This document shows, piece after piece, positions 7,617 to 16,720 of a DNA stretch of 37,565 nt (the first letter of the stretch is position 1; each line of letters starts with the position of its first letter). The position numbers were made by a program, and so were the translations under genes. The notes under the pieces are model-generated. The model was not told the origin of the DNA, ran no database searches, and saw only the letters and a program-made list of their open reading frames with translations. Source of the stretch: CAZOKZ01 sp964580585 (GTDB lineage Bacteria > Sumerlaeota > Sumerlaeia > SLMS01 > JAHLLQ01); contig CAZOKZ010000042.1 in the NCBI GenBank assembly GCA_964580585.1, positions 1-37,565 of the forward strand, read 5' to 3'.

Positions 7617-9317
7617 ATGGACCATATTCTGACACTCCTGATTTTCATCCCCGTGGTTTTGGGTGCATTGGCGGCGTTGTTTGTGCCAAAGCATCTGATG
7701 AAGTGGGCCGCGTTGGGTATTGTGGTGCTCGATTTGATTGTGTCGATTGTTGCCGCAATGAATTTCGACTGGGCTGCTGCTAATGGCATGCGTGAATCTG
7801 TCTGGATCTTTGGCCAGGAAATTCAAACGGCTTTCCAACTACGCGAGCATATCCAGTGGCCGCTACTTCAAGAGTTTGAAATCAGCTACACGGTGGGTGT
7901 CGATCACCTGAGCATGTTGATGGTGTTGCTGACGACAAGCCTGGGTGTGTTCGCTGTCTTGTGCTCGTTTACGGCGATCGAAAAACGCGAGAAAGAATTT
8001 TACCTCTTCCTGCTGACATTGCAAACGGGCATTCTCGGCACCTTCCTCGCCCTGGATTTGATTCTGTTTTTCATGGCGTGGGAAGTCATGGTGCTGCCGT
8101 TGTACTTCCTGATCGGTATTTGGGGATCGAAGGATCGCCTTTACGCGACGCTCAAATTCGTGATCTATACACTGGCTGGCTCGCTGATGATGTTACTGTC
8201 GATCCTGTGGATTTACTATAATGGTTTGCAAACTTTCTCGTACGAGAAGTTGATGGATCCGACCATCGGCAAACAATTCTTCCACTACCTGCCATTCCTC
8301 GGGTTGATGCTTGCGTTCCTGATCAAGGTTCCACTCTGGCCGCTGCACACGTGGTTGCCGGATGCGCACACCGAAGCACCCACGGCGGGTTCAGTAGTGC
8401 TGGCGGGCGTGTTGCTCAAGACGGGTGTTTACGGTATTCTGCGTTTCGCGATTCCGCTGTTCCCGACGATGGCGGTGGCATTTGCGCCGCTGTTCAGTTG
8501 GCTGGCAGTGGTGGCGATCATTTACGGCGCCATGACGGCGATGGTTCAGAAGGATATGAAACGTCTCGTGGCGTATTCGTCCGTCAGCCATATGGGTTTC
8601 ATCATTCTGGGCGTGTTTTGTTTCAACGCGCAGGCGATGAGCGGCGCAATTTTGCAGATGATCAACCACGGTATCTCGACGGGTGGTTTGTTCCTCGCCG
8701 TCGGCATGATCTACGAACGCCGTCACACACGTTTGATGAGCGATTTTGGCGGGCTGGCACATCGCGTTCCGGTTTATGCCGCGTTGACGATGGTCATGGT
8801 GCTTTCCTCGGTGGGCTTGCCGGGATTGAATGGCTTCGTGGGCGAGTTTCCGATCCTGATTGGCTCGATGCACAACGTGCCGATGATGAATGCGGCATAC
8901 GATCCGGGCTCGTTCTATCAGATGATGCACCAAGCCAAGTTCACATGGTTGGTTGCGGGTCTTGCAGCGACGGGTGTGATTTTCGGCGCGGTGTATTTGC
9001 TGATTATGTACCAGAAAGTGTTCTTCGGCAAATTGGATAAGGAAGAAAACAAGAACCTGATTGATTTGAATGCGCGCGAAATTTTCCAACTCGCCACATT
9101 GGCTGTTGCGGCGCTGGTGATTGGGTTGTTCCCGAACCTTTTACTGCGTCCCATAAATAAAACCACCGACAGCGTGCTTTCGATGGTGGCCAAGCCGCTC
9201 AACGTGCGGGAATTCGACTCCGTCCCCGGAGCCAAAACACACGAAGAAGAAACCCCTGCACACGATAAACATGCCGACCACGAGCACGAAGAAACGGCGA
9301 TGGTGATCGGCGAATAA
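7617..9317 (+). CDS. nuoM: NADH-quinone oxidoreductase subunit M
   Basis: NuoM (ND4) is the central antiporter-like subunit. It shows F-F-M-A-W-E-V-M-V-L-P-L-Y-F-L-I-G with E156, and L-I-K-V-P-L-W-P-L-H-T-W-L-P-D-A-H-T-E-A-P with K237, both hallmarks of the family. The length from ATG 7617 is 566 residues. The reading frame is open upstream to a TTG at 7584, but the ATG fits the usual M-D-H-I-L-T-L-L beginning. The last 25 residues or so form a His/Glu/Asp-rich tail (H-D-K-H-A-D-H-E-H-E-E) absent from the core family; it is charged and probably lies outside the membrane. A CTCCGTCCCC motif sits at 9218-9227 in the coding sequence. A terminator follows directly. Confidence 0.95.
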   Translation: MDHILTLLIFIPVVLGALAALFVPKHLMKWAALGIVVLDLIVSIVAAMNFDWAAANGMRESVWIFGQEIQTAFQLREHIQWPLLQEFEISYTVGVDHLSMLMVLLTTSLGVFAVLCSFTAIEKREKEFYLFLLTLQTGILGTFLALDLILFFMAWEVMVLPLYFLIGIWGSKDRLYATLKFVIYTLAGSLMMLLSILWIYYNGLQTFSYEKLMDPTIGKQFFHYLPFLGLMLAFLIKVPLWPLHTWLPDAHTEAPTAGSVVLAGVLLKTGVYGILRFAIPLFPTMAVAFAPLFSWLAVVAIIYGAMTAMVQKDMKRLVAYSSVSHMGFIILGVFCFNAQAMSGAILQMINHGISTGGLFLAVGMIYERRHTRLMSDFGGLAHRVPVYAALTMVMVLSSVGLPGLNGFVGEFPILIGSMHNVPMMNAAYDPGSFYQMMHQAKFTWLVAGLAATGVIFGAVYLLIMYQKVFFGKLDKEENKNLIDLNAREIFQLATLAVAALVIGLFPNLLLRPINKTTDSVLSMVAKPLNVREFDSVPGAKTHEEETPAHDKHADHEHEETAMVIGE

Positions 9318-9342
9318 GCAGCCAGGATTTCTTTAGGGTTTC

Positions 9343-9377
9343 ACCGGCTCCGTCATTGCGACGGGGCCGGTTTTTTT
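9343..9377. terminator. Rho-independent terminator after nuoM
   Basis: ACCGGCTCCGTC (9343-9354) pairs with GACGGGGCCGGT (9360-9371) over 12 positions with one G-T wobble and a 5-nt loop, followed by a run of T. It ends the complex I operon. The T run reaches the stop codon of the convergent HAD gene. The stem contains CTCCGTC, a shortened form of the dispersed GGGACGGAG motif. Confidence 0.9.
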
Positions 9378-10128
9378 AAGCGATTGGCAGGTGCAACACC
9401 TCGGCCAGCGCACCGAAGTGGGGGAGTTCGATGGTCTCGGGTTTTTCCATCGAAATGGGTTCGAGCTCAAATGCCCACGTCTGCGGGTGGGGCACGAAGA
9501 TGGTGCGGATACCGAGTTTCTTCGGCTGGTTAATGTCGCTGGAGGGCGAATTGCCGATCATCACGACTTCTTCCGCTTTCAAACCATGGCGGTCGAGAAC
9601 GCGTTGGTAGTCGGCTGGCGTTTTGCGCGGAACGACTTCGACGGCGTGGAACAAAGGAGCAAGGCCGGAACGGTAAACTTTGGACATTTGATCGTGCACG
9701 TTACCTTTGGTGACGACGATGGTTTGGTAGGTGCGCGCTAAGTGAGGGAGAGTCTCTTCGACCCCTGGCATGAGTACAATCGGATGCGAACGAAGAAATT
9801 TCATCCATCGCAACGCACGCTGGCGGTGCCCGGCGTGTTCGCTGGCAAAGCCCCAACCCGTCAGGCAAATCTGGCGTAAGGTGGCGAGAAAAGACGTTTC
9901 AAAACTGTGGTAGCTGAAACCCAAAATTGGAATGTTGAGGCGTTCCCATGCCGCAAGCATTTCCATCACGGCTTTATCGGTGAAACCAAACCGGCGACCG
10001 ACTGTGCAAAGCCATGCGCTGGCTTGCATAAAGAACAAGTTGTTTTCCCAGATGGTATCGTCGGCATCGACGAGTACGGCTTTGATGTTTTCGAGCTTAT
10101 GCGGCATCGGTTTCTGCTTATTCCACAT
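9376..10128 (-). CDS. HAD-superfamily phosphatase
   Basis: This is a haloacid-dehalogenase-fold hydrolase of 250 residues, probably a phosphatase on a small metabolite. Motif I is D21-A-D23-D-T25 near the N-terminus, with nucleophile D21 and acid/base D23. Motif II is the Thr in V-V-T-K-G-N. The motif III Lys lies in P-R-K-T-P-A-D-Y, and motif IV is G-N-S-P-S-S-D-I. A helical cap lies between motifs I and II. The substrate cannot be read from the sequence. The ATG overlaps the yicC stop by 11 nt and has GGAG 9 nt upstream, so it is coupled to yicC. An ATG seven codons in has no ribosome site. Confidence 0.85.
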   Translation of the reverse strand: MWNKQKPMPHKLENIKAVLVDADDTIWENNLFFMQASAWLCTVGRRFGFTDKAVMEMLAAWERLNIPILGFSYHSFETSFLATLRQICLTGWGFASEHAGHRQRALRWMKFLRSHPIVLMPGVEETLPHLARTYQTIVVTKGNVHDQMSKVYRSGLAPLFHAVEVVPRKTPADYQRVLDRHGLKAEEVVMIGNSPSSDINQPKKLGIRTIFVPHPQTWAFELEPISMEKPETIELPHFGALAEVLHLPIA

Positions 10129-10993
10129 TCGCGATCAGCTCCCGCAGCGATTCGAGTTCGTTTTTCAAATCGAGCACGTGACGAGCGATTTCCAGATCGC
10201 GACACTTAGAGCCAATTGTATTTGTTTCACGCAAAATTTCCTGGGTGAGAAACTCGGTTGCCCGGCCCACGGGTTCGTTTTCTTTGTTGAGCAAATCACC
10301 GAGTGCCACAAGATGCGCGGACAAACGAGTGCACTCTTCGGCAATATCGGCTTTATCGGTAAAGAGGGCGATTTCCTGTTCCAGGCGACCTGGATCGAGC
10401 GATGCGGCTTTCGGTCCAAGCAATTCGTCGAGTCGTGCTATCAGGCGTTCGCGATATTTACCGATGACTTCGCCCCGCCCTTCTTCGATCAGCTTAGTCA
10501 TATCGATAAATCGCACCTGCATTTCCCGAATCGATTGGCGGAGGGCTTCGCCTTCGCGTGCACGTTCAGACACCAGGTTTGCGAGCGCTTCTTCCAGTAC
10601 GCCGGTTAAAATTTCATCCAGAACGCCGACCATATTGGGATCGGATTCCGTGATGACGACGCCCGGAATGGAAATCAGCGCCTCGGGTTGAAGCGTAACG
10701 CCTTCCGTTGCGGCTTTTGCCAACTGAGTCAGTAGTCCGCGCAGCAGAGGTACGTTGATACGTGTGCCGGGAACGAATTCGTCCGACGGCTCGAAACGCA
10801 CATAGACGTCCACCTTGCCTCGATTCAATCGTTCGCGCATGACCTTGCGCAGCGCTGGCTCTAAATGATTGAAAATGGACGGTAAACGAAAATTCAGTTC
10901 AAGAAACCGATTGTTTACCGACCGGATTTCAATACTCAACCGTCCCTGGGGCGTTTCGCGTTGTGCCGCGCCGTAACCTGTCATGCTGTGCAT
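10118..10993 (-). CDS. yicC: YicC/YloC-family endoribonuclease
   Basis: At 291 residues it matches the YicC family, known as endoribonucleases linked to RNA turnover and stationary-phase survival. The diagnostic N-terminus M-H-S-M-T-G-Y-G-A-A is followed by E-I-R-S-V-N-N-R-F-L-E-L. The C-terminal block contains E-I-A-L-F-T-D-K-A-D-I-A-E-E and E-T-N-T-I-G-S-K. AGAGGA lies 9 nt before the ATG. It forms a two-gene unit with the HAD phosphatase and is divergent from the lptB-like gene. The usual gmk neighbour is not here. Confidence 0.93.
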   Translation of the reverse strand: MHSMTGYGAAQRETPQGRLSIEIRSVNNRFLELNFRLPSIFNHLEPALRKVMRERLNRGKVDVYVRFEPSDEFVPGTRINVPLLRGLLTQLAKAATEGVTLQPEALISIPGVVITESDPNMVGVLDEILTGVLEEALANLVSERAREGEALRQSIREMQVRFIDMTKLIEEGRGEVIGKYRERLIARLDELLGPKAASLDPGRLEQEIALFTDKADIAEECTRLSAHLVALGDLLNKENEPVGRATEFLTQEILRETNTIGSKCRDLEIARHVLDLKNELESLRELIANVE

Positions 10994-11286
10994 GGTTGTT
11001 CGTCCTCTGATTTTGTGATGGTGCCAGGAAAATCCCCCAAGTCAGTGGGGGCAAAGGGGAAAACGAATTAATGGATCAATGAGGTGGGGAAAACGTCCGT
11101 CTTGGTGGTTACCGAAAATCGTTCCTTTCAGAAAAATTACCCTTTTAGCCCATATACCCCGGCTTCCACCCCCAATCATTCAAACAATACACTTGTCAGC
11201 ATGGGAGGAACCTTCGCACCATTTTGCCCGCTTTGATGGCGCGGGGAGAAACCGCGCCAGACTTACAAGATTGGACTAAGTGTTTC
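10994..11286. promoter_or_regulatory. divergent intergenic region yicC / lptB with two hairpins
   Basis: This 293-nt gap separates two divergent genes and must hold both promoters, though I could not pick a convincing -35/-10 pair. Two perfect stems are visible. CCCCCA (11034-11039) pairs with TGGGGG (11046-11051). TGGCGCGG (11237-11244) pairs with CCGCGCCA (11252-11259) around a 7-nt loop. The second lies 28-50 nt upstream of the lptB ATG, so it would be in the mRNA leader; it has no T run and is not a terminator. An open frame extends upstream through it (ATG 11236), but conservation favours ATG 11287. Confidence 0.5.
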
Positions 11287-12051
11287 ATGGAAAAAGCGAC
11301 GGTTCGCACGAAAGGCCTCGTCAAGGAATTCGGGAAAACACGCGTGGTGGATGGTGTGTCGATCGAGGTTGCAACGGGGGAAATCATCGGACTTTTAGGC
11401 CCAAACGGTGCGGGTAAAACCACAACATTCAAGATGATGGTAGGGTTTGAAACGCCAACCGACGGCACCGTTTTTTTCAATCAAACCGATATCACGCACT
11501 ACCCGATGCATCAACGCGCACAACTGGGAATCAGTTACTTGGCCCAGGAAACCAGCGTTTTTCGTAATATGACCGTGCGCGATAATATGAAGGCTATCCT
11601 GGAAGCGCGTCGCGTGCCGAAGGACGAAATTCGCCGCCGTATCGAGGAGCTTGAGGATGAACTCGGCATCGGGCATTTGCGTCGCCGGGTTGCGGATCGT
11701 CTGTCGGGGGGTGAAAAGCGACGTGTGGAAATTGCGCGCGCGCTGACAACAGAGCCGAAGTTCATTTTCCTCGATGAGCCGTTTGCTGGCATCGATCCGA
11801 AAACGATCGAGGACATCCAGCAGTTGATCCAGCAGTTGCGCAACCGCGGACTGGGAATTTTGATCACCGATCACAACGTGCGCGAAACGTTGCACATTAC
11901 GGACCGCTCGTACATGTTGTTAAAGGGCGTCGTGACGGTTTCCGGCACTGTTGAGGAAATCCTCAAGAACGAGACGATTCGCAGCGAGTACATCACGGAC
12001 CGAATCGTGAGCGATTTGGAAGCATCGCGCGGATCACAGAAAAAAAGCTGA
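11287..12051 (+). CDS. lptB: LPS-export ABC transporter ATP-binding protein
   Basis: This is a cytoplasmic ABC ATPase of 254 residues, close to LptB in layout. Walker A is G38-P-N-G-A-G-K-T-T46. The Q-loop region is L-A-Q-E-T-S-V-F-R-N-M-T-V. The signature L139-S-G-G-E-K-R-R-V-E-I-A-R-A-L, Walker B F159-I-F-L-D-E164, and switch His H196 in I-T-D-H-N-V-R-E-T are the LptB-type sequences. LptB powers extraction of LPS from the inner membrane with LptF and LptG, which are not in the window. I started at ATG 11287 because family similarity begins there; an upstream ATG (11236) would add 17 residues with no ribosome site. Another ABC ATPase of the same clade cannot be fully excluded. Confidence 0.85.
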   Translation: MEKATVRTKGLVKEFGKTRVVDGVSIEVATGEIIGLLGPNGAGKTTTFKMMVGFETPTDGTVFFNQTDITHYPMHQRAQLGISYLAQETSVFRNMTVRDNMKAILEARRVPKDEIRRRIEELEDELGIGHLRRRVADRLSGGEKRRVEIARALTTEPKFIFLDEPFAGIDPKTIEDIQQLIQQLRNRGLGILITDHNVRETLHITDRSYMLLKGVVTVSGTVEEILKNETIRSEYITDRIVSDLEASRGSQKKS

Positions 12052-12152
12052 CCCGGCGCGACCGTAGGATTGACCCCCACGGTAGCCTCGGTTCGTTTGA
12101 TTCAATTTCACCCGCAACGGGGGAGTGACTTTCACAAAGGGATAACACGCTC

Positions 12153-13739
12153 ATGAAAAAGCAGCAGTGGCAGCGGTATAAGAAATACTACTGTGCACCG
12201 AAAAAACTGGGTCTTCGCCTGGATATCAGTCGGATGAATTTCGCGGACGATTTTTTCGACACCATGGCACCCGCAATGGCGAAAGCTTACGACGCGATGG
12301 AAGCGTTGGAAAAGGGAGCGATTGCCAATCCCGATGAAGGTCGTCAAGTGGGTCATTATTGGCTTCGTAATCCTGCCGTGGCACCCGATGACGAACGCCG
12401 CGTCGAAGTAGTGGATACGATCAAGCAGGTCAAAAAACTTGCGGGTGATATTCATACCGGTTACGTACGCACCCCATCGGGTGAACGCTTCACCCATGTG
12501 CTTGTCGTGGGTATCGGCGGCAGTGCACTCGGTCCGCAATTGGCCCAGGCCGCGCTTTCCACGCCTTCGGATACAATGGCGATTCACTTTGTCGATAACA
12601 CCGACCCGGATGGCATCGATTTGGTGCTGGAACTACTTGGCGGCAAGTTGACGCGCACGCTGACCATTGTGATCAGCAAGTCCGGTGGTACAAAAGAAAC
12701 CCGCAACGGGATGTTGGAAGTCAAAACAGCCTACGAAGACGCCGGGCTCGAGTTTGCAAAATATGCCGTCGCCGTGACCGGCAAAGGCAGCCAATTGGAC
12801 AAGGTCGCCAAAGATGACGGTTGGATCGCGCGGGTGCCGATGTTCGATTATGTCGGTGGCCGGACGAGCGAATTGAGCGCCGTGGGTCTGCTTCCTGCCG
12901 CATTGCAGGGTGTCGATATCGACGAGTTTCTGGCGGGTGCAGCCATGATGGATACCGTGACGCGGAGCCGCGACACGATACACAACCCGGCAGCGCTGCT
13001 GGCGTTGATGTGGTACTACGGCACCAACGGCAAGGGCGAAAAAGACATGGTGGTCATTCCGTACAAAGACCGCCTGTTGCTTCTCAGCAAGTACCTTCAG
13101 CAATTGGTGATGGAGTCGCTGGGCAAGGAACTCGATGTTGATGGAAACGTTGTCAATCAGGGCATCGCCGTCTATGGCAACAAAGGCTCCACTGACCAGC
13201 ATGCTTATATTCAGCAACTTCGCGAAGGGTTGAATAATTTCTTTGTCGTTTTTGTCGAAGTGCTCAAAGATCGTCGTGGTAATTCCATTGAAGTCGAGCC
13301 GCAAGTGACCTCGGGCGATTACCTGGAAGGTTTCTACCTTGGCACGCGCGAAGCGCTTTCCGAAAAGGACCGCGAGTCGATTACCGTGACATTGGACGCC
13401 GTAAACGCGCGGTCGCTCGGGATGATCATTGCCTTGTTCGAGCGCGCCGTTGGTTTGTACGCGACATTGATTAACATTAATGCGTATCATCAACCCGGCG
13501 TCGAAGCGGGCAAGAAAGCCGCGGGCCTGATTCTGGATCTTCAAGCGCGGTTGCTTGAAGGGCTGAAGGCCAACCCGGGCGCGCAATTGACGGTCGATCA
13601 ATGGGCGTCGAAACTCGGAGTCGTCGAAGAAGCCGAAATGGTCTGGAAGGTGTTGATGCACCTGTCGTCAAACGATCGTGGCATCGCTCGAAACGACGAA
13701 GAGCACCCGGATTTCGTGACGTTCAAATACACGGGGTAA
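12153..13739 (+). CDS. pgi: glucose-6-phosphate isomerase
   Basis: The enzyme interconverts glucose 6-phosphate and fructose 6-phosphate. The protein has 528 residues with two SIS-type sugar-isomerase halves: V-G-I-G-G-S-A-L-G-P at 119-128, and the phosphate-binding S-K-S-G-G-T-K-E-T. The family marker G-G-R-T-S-E-L-S-A-V-G follows, then N-K-G-S-T-D-Q-H-A-Y-I-Q-Q-L-R with the conserved His, and near the end H-Q-P-G-V-E-A-G-K-K with the catalytic Lys. AAAGGGAT precedes the ATG by about 10 nt. It lies 101 nt downstream of the lptB-like gene with no terminator between them, so they may be cotranscribed. A long palindrome follows. Confidence 0.96.
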   Translation: MKKQQWQRYKKYYCAPKKLGLRLDISRMNFADDFFDTMAPAMAKAYDAMEALEKGAIANPDEGRQVGHYWLRNPAVAPDDERRVEVVDTIKQVKKLAGDIHTGYVRTPSGERFTHVLVVGIGGSALGPQLAQAALSTPSDTMAIHFVDNTDPDGIDLVLELLGGKLTRTLTIVISKSGGTKETRNGMLEVKTAYEDAGLEFAKYAVAVTGKGSQLDKVAKDDGWIARVPMFDYVGGRTSELSAVGLLPAALQGVDIDEFLAGAAMMDTVTRSRDTIHNPAALLALMWYYGTNGKGEKDMVVIPYKDRLLLLSKYLQQLVMESLGKELDVDGNVVNQGIAVYGNKGSTDQHAYIQQLREGLNNFFVVFVEVLKDRRGNSIEVEPQVTSGDYLEGFYLGTREALSEKDRESITVTLDAVNARSLGMIIALFERAVGLYATLININAYHQPGVEAGKKAAGLILDLQARLLEGLKANPGAQLTVDQWASKLGVVEEAEMVWKVLMHLSSNDRGIARNDEEHPDFVTFKYTG

Positions 13740-13748
13740 TTGGGCTCG

Positions 13749-13825
13749 GGCAAAGGTTGGAATTAAACGACTGAGGGACGGAGAACATGAGCTCCGTCCC
13801 TCAGTCGTATTAAATGAACTTTGCC
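13749..13825. repeat. 77-nt REP-like palindrome between pgi and der
   Basis: ACGACTGAGGGACGGAG (13767-13783) and its exact reverse complement (13792-13808) form a 17-bp perfect stem with an 8-nt loop. An outer pair, GGCAAAG (13749-13755) and CTTTGCC (13819-13825), extends it. It lies between convergent genes and could stop transcription both ways, but it lacks a T run, so a REP-type element is at least as likely. Each arm holds one GGGACGGAG motif. Confidence 0.85.
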
Positions 13826-13895
13826 TGATTCGTTCTTCGGAAAATCCTTATTCGTTACGGCTCAAATGGTTGCTGAATTTCACCCTTAGCATCCC

Positions 13896-15362
13896 TCACT
13901 CATCCTCATCCTGCTCTTCGTAAATTCCCGCCTCAAATTCCTCGTCTGTTTCCTCTCCAATGATTTCCATGCGAGGAATCTGCTGATTGTCTTCCAGTTT
14001 TTCGGGGCGTGGGCCACGCATCCAACCTTTTTCTTCCGACTTGCGTTTGAAGTTGAATTTCAACGGCGTTCCTTCTACGGCAAGGTGCATGCGGAATTGG
14101 TTCTGGAGAAAACGTTCATAGCTGAAATGCAGCAGATTTGGATCGTTGACGAAGAACGTGAACTTGGGCGGGCAGTGACCCGTTTGCGTGACGTACTTGA
14201 TGCGCAACGGTTTGCCCGACGTTACGGGAGGTGAGAGGTAACTGGTGGCTTGAGCCAGCACAACATTCAATTCCGACGTGTTGAACGAACGCCGGTATTG
14301 GCGGGCGCATTCCTGAACAAGTCCCCATAATTTGTGTGCGCGCTGACCCGTTCTTGCGGAAATCGTAATAATCGGGGCCCATTTCAAGAAATTAAAATCC
14401 GTGCGAAGATTCTTAATGAACTCGCCGTATTTTTCCTCTCGGTTTTCCACGGCGTCCCACTTGTTCAGCACAATAATGCAGGCTTTTCCTGCGTCTAATA
14501 CGTATCCTGCGATATGCGTGTCCTGGGTGGTGATGCCCTCGGTTGCATCGATCAGGAGCATTGCCACGTCGCATCGATCGATGGCGAGAAAGGACGAGTG
14601 AACGGAAAGTTTTTCCGCACCGCGTTCGATTTTTCCACGTCGGCGAATGCCCGCTGTGTCGATCAGGGTGAATTCTTGATCCTCGATGGTAACGTTCGAG
14701 TCGATGGAGTCGCGCGTGGTGCCAGGGACGTCGCTGGCGATGACGCGATTTTCTCCGAGCAGACGGTTTGTCAGCGTGGATTTCCCGACATTTTGACGAC
14801 CCACAAGCGCAACGCGAATAGGGCCTTCCAGATCCTCTTCGTCGTCATCGAATGCTTCAAAGCCATCGGTAACATCGTCCATTAAGTCGAGAACGCCTTC
14901 GCCATGAAGTGCCGAAATGGGATAAACCATGTCGAGACCATAGACGCAAAAATCGGCGATGGCTTGATTGTATCGTTTCTGGTCATCGGATTTATTTACA
15001 GCGAGAAAGAATGGCTTTCCCGAGGATCGCAGACGTTGAATAATTTCCGCATCGATGGGGTCGTTCGAGATAGATTCTTCGACCACAAAAATCACACGGT
15101 CGGCTTCGTCGATGGCGATCAGCGTTTGCTCGCGCATGAGCGCCAGCAGGGGAGAATCGGCCTTGTCTTCATACCCTCCGGTATCGATGACGACGAACGG
15201 ACGATTGATATGTTGTCCGGTGCCATAATGGCGGTCGCGTGTCAGGCCAGGCTGATCGTGAACCAAGGCCTTGCGCTGGCCGATCAGACGATTGAACAGC
15301 GTGGATTTACCGACATTCGGACGACCGACAATGGCGATAACGGGTTTTGCGGAACGGGACAT
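13896..15362 (-). CDS. der: ribosome-assembly GTPase Der (EngA)
   Basis: Der is an essential double GTPase for 50S subunit maturation. Two G domains are clear. The first has G13-R-P-N-V-G-K-S-T, an Asp-Thr-Gly-Gly G3 and N-K-S-D. The second has G-R-Q-N-V-G-K-S-T, D-T-A-G and N-K-W-D. A KH-like C-terminal domain and a strongly acidic tail (E-E-Q-D-E-D-E) follow. From ATG 15362 it has 488 residues. The frame is open upstream to 15482, but that extension lies before the conserved start M-S-R-S-A-K-P-V-I-A and overlaps lpxB. AGAGAG precedes the ATG at a short spacing. It is the last gene of the long minus-strand block. Confidence 0.97.
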   Translation of the reverse strand: MSRSAKPVIAIVGRPNVGKSTLFNRLIGQRKALVHDQPGLTRDRHYGTGQHINRPFVVIDTGGYEDKADSPLLALMREQTLIAIDEADRVIFVVEESISNDPIDAEIIQRLRSSGKPFFLAVNKSDDQKRYNQAIADFCVYGLDMVYPISALHGEGVLDLMDDVTDGFEAFDDDEEDLEGPIRVALVGRQNVGKSTLTNRLLGENRVIASDVPGTTRDSIDSNVTIEDQEFTLIDTAGIRRRGKIERGAEKLSVHSSFLAIDRCDVAMLLIDATEGITTQDTHIAGYVLDAGKACIIVLNKWDAVENREEKYGEFIKNLRTDFNFLKWAPIITISARTGQRAHKLWGLVQECARQYRRSFNTSELNVVLAQATSYLSPPVTSGKPLRIKYVTQTGHCPPKFTFFVNDPNLLHFSYERFLQNQFRMHLAVEGTPLKFNFKRKSEEKGWMRGPRPEKLEDNQQIPRMEIIGEETDEEFEAGIYEEQDEDE

Positions 15363-15409
15363 AGTTCTCTCTGATGATGATTCGTATGGAGGTAATTGTA
15401 ATAAAAACG

Positions 15410-16639
15410 TCAGTCGAATGCAATCGGACTTGGCGTAGCAGGCGGTGGAATCGGGGTGTCTTGCACCGGTTCGACTCCGCAAACCTTTAGTACGGCGCGT
15501 GCCGCATTTTCGGAGGCGCCAACGCCTCCCAGTTTGTTTCGCACCGCATCCAGGTCTTCTCGCATGCGCTGGTAAGCTTCGGGGTTGGCGAGGTAGTGGT
15601 GGGTTTTTTCCGCCAGATTGCGCGGGGTGAATTCGTCCTGCAGCAATTCGGGCACGATACGGTCGCCCGCCACGATATTCGGCAGGCCAATGTGCCCAAT
15701 AGTGAAGACCTGCTTACCGATCATCCAGGTCAACGAGTTTACCTTGTAAACGATCACCATGGGCGAACCCAGAATTGCGGCTTCAAGTGTCGAGGTGCCG
15801 GATTTTACCCAGGAAAAGTCGCTGCTGTTGCGCAAATTATAACGCAGGCGATCGATTACGAGAGGGGTGAAATCCAAACTGGCCCGTTCGATTTCCGAAT
15901 CGATCATTTCCTGTTCGATTGTTGAGGCGCGAACGATGACAAACTGCGCATCCGGGTCCATTTCGCGATAGCGTTTGGCACCTTCGAGCATGATCGGAAG
16001 GAAATCTTTCACTTCGCGGCGGCGACTGCCGGGAACGATGCTGATCACCGGGCGATTTGGATCGAGGCCAAATTCCTGGCAAACTTCATCGCGGTTCATG
16101 TCGATTTTGATGACGTCGAACAGTGGATGACCGACATGCTCCACGTCCACGTTTTCCTCGCGGTACAAACTGACCTCGAACGGGAAAATGACAAGCATTT
16201 TATCGACGACTTTGGCCAGCGTGTACAGACGACTGCGGTGCCATGCCCAGATTTGCGGGCTGATGTACCAAATCACCGGAATGCCGAGTTGTTTGGCTTT
16301 GGCTGCGATGCGAATGTTGAAGCCCGGATAATCGACGAGGATCAATGCGTCCGGTCGTTTCTTGCGCAGGAACTCGACGGTGCCATTGAACAGTCGCCGA
16401 ATGGTTGGGAAATTTGCTACAACCGCCACGAACCCGATGATCGCCAGTTCCTCGACGATGTTGGCCTTTAGTTTGACGCCTGCTTCCTCCAGACGCGGTC
16501 CTCCAAGGCCCCATGTCTTCGTTTTCGGGTAAAGCCGATTCAAAGCATGGAACATATTCGCGCCATGAATATCACCAGAGTTTTCGCCAGCAATGACGAA
16601 TAGCCTCAACGTGCGCTGCGAAGCATCGGCGTCTTTCAC
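15410..16639 (-). CDS. lpxB: lipid-A-disaccharide synthase
   Basis: LpxB (GT19) joins UDP-diacylglucosamine and lipid X to make the lipid A disaccharide at the inner membrane. Visible motifs are V-I-A-G-E-N-S-G-D-I-H-G-A-N near the start, P-G-S-R-R-R-E-V for the donor site, and K-S-G-T-S-T-L-E-A-A-I-L-G-S-P. I chose GTG 16639 because GAAGGA lies 7 nt upstream and it starts just before the conserved core, giving 409 residues. An ATG at 16735 would add 32 residues, but these are encoded by the arm of an intergenic inverted repeat and are low-complexity, so they are unlikely to be translated. The stop is 47 nt from the der start. Confidence 0.93.
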   Translation of the reverse strand: MKDADASQRTLRLFVIAGENSGDIHGANMFHALNRLYPKTKTWGLGGPRLEEAGVKLKANIVEELAIIGFVAVVANFPTIRRLFNGTVEFLRKKRPDALILVDYPGFNIRIAAKAKQLGIPVIWYISPQIWAWHRSRLYTLAKVVDKMLVIFPFEVSLYREENVDVEHVGHPLFDVIKIDMNRDEVCQEFGLDPNRPVISIVPGSRRREVKDFLPIMLEGAKRYREMDPDAQFVIVRASTIEQEMIDSEIERASLDFTPLVIDRLRYNLRNSSDFSWVKSGTSTLEAAILGSPMVIVYKVNSLTWMIGKQVFTIGHIGLPNIVAGDRIVPELLQDEFTPRNLAEKTHHYLANPEAYQRMREDLDAVRNKLGGVGASENAARAVLKVCGVEPVQDTPIPPPATPSPIAFD

Positions 16640-16720
16640 GCGTTCGTCCTTCGAGGCAATGGGTGCGGGTGTACTCACAGAGGATGATGGCTTTCCTTGG
16701 GGGTTGAAGCGTTCAAAAAA

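Noticed and set aside
12633..13661. 342-aa minus-strand ORF opposite pgi
   Set aside because: Shadow of a well-supported glucose-6-phosphate isomerase gene.
15363..15482. N-terminal extension of Der
   Set aside because: It overlaps the lpxB 3' end and precedes the conserved start; no ribosome site.
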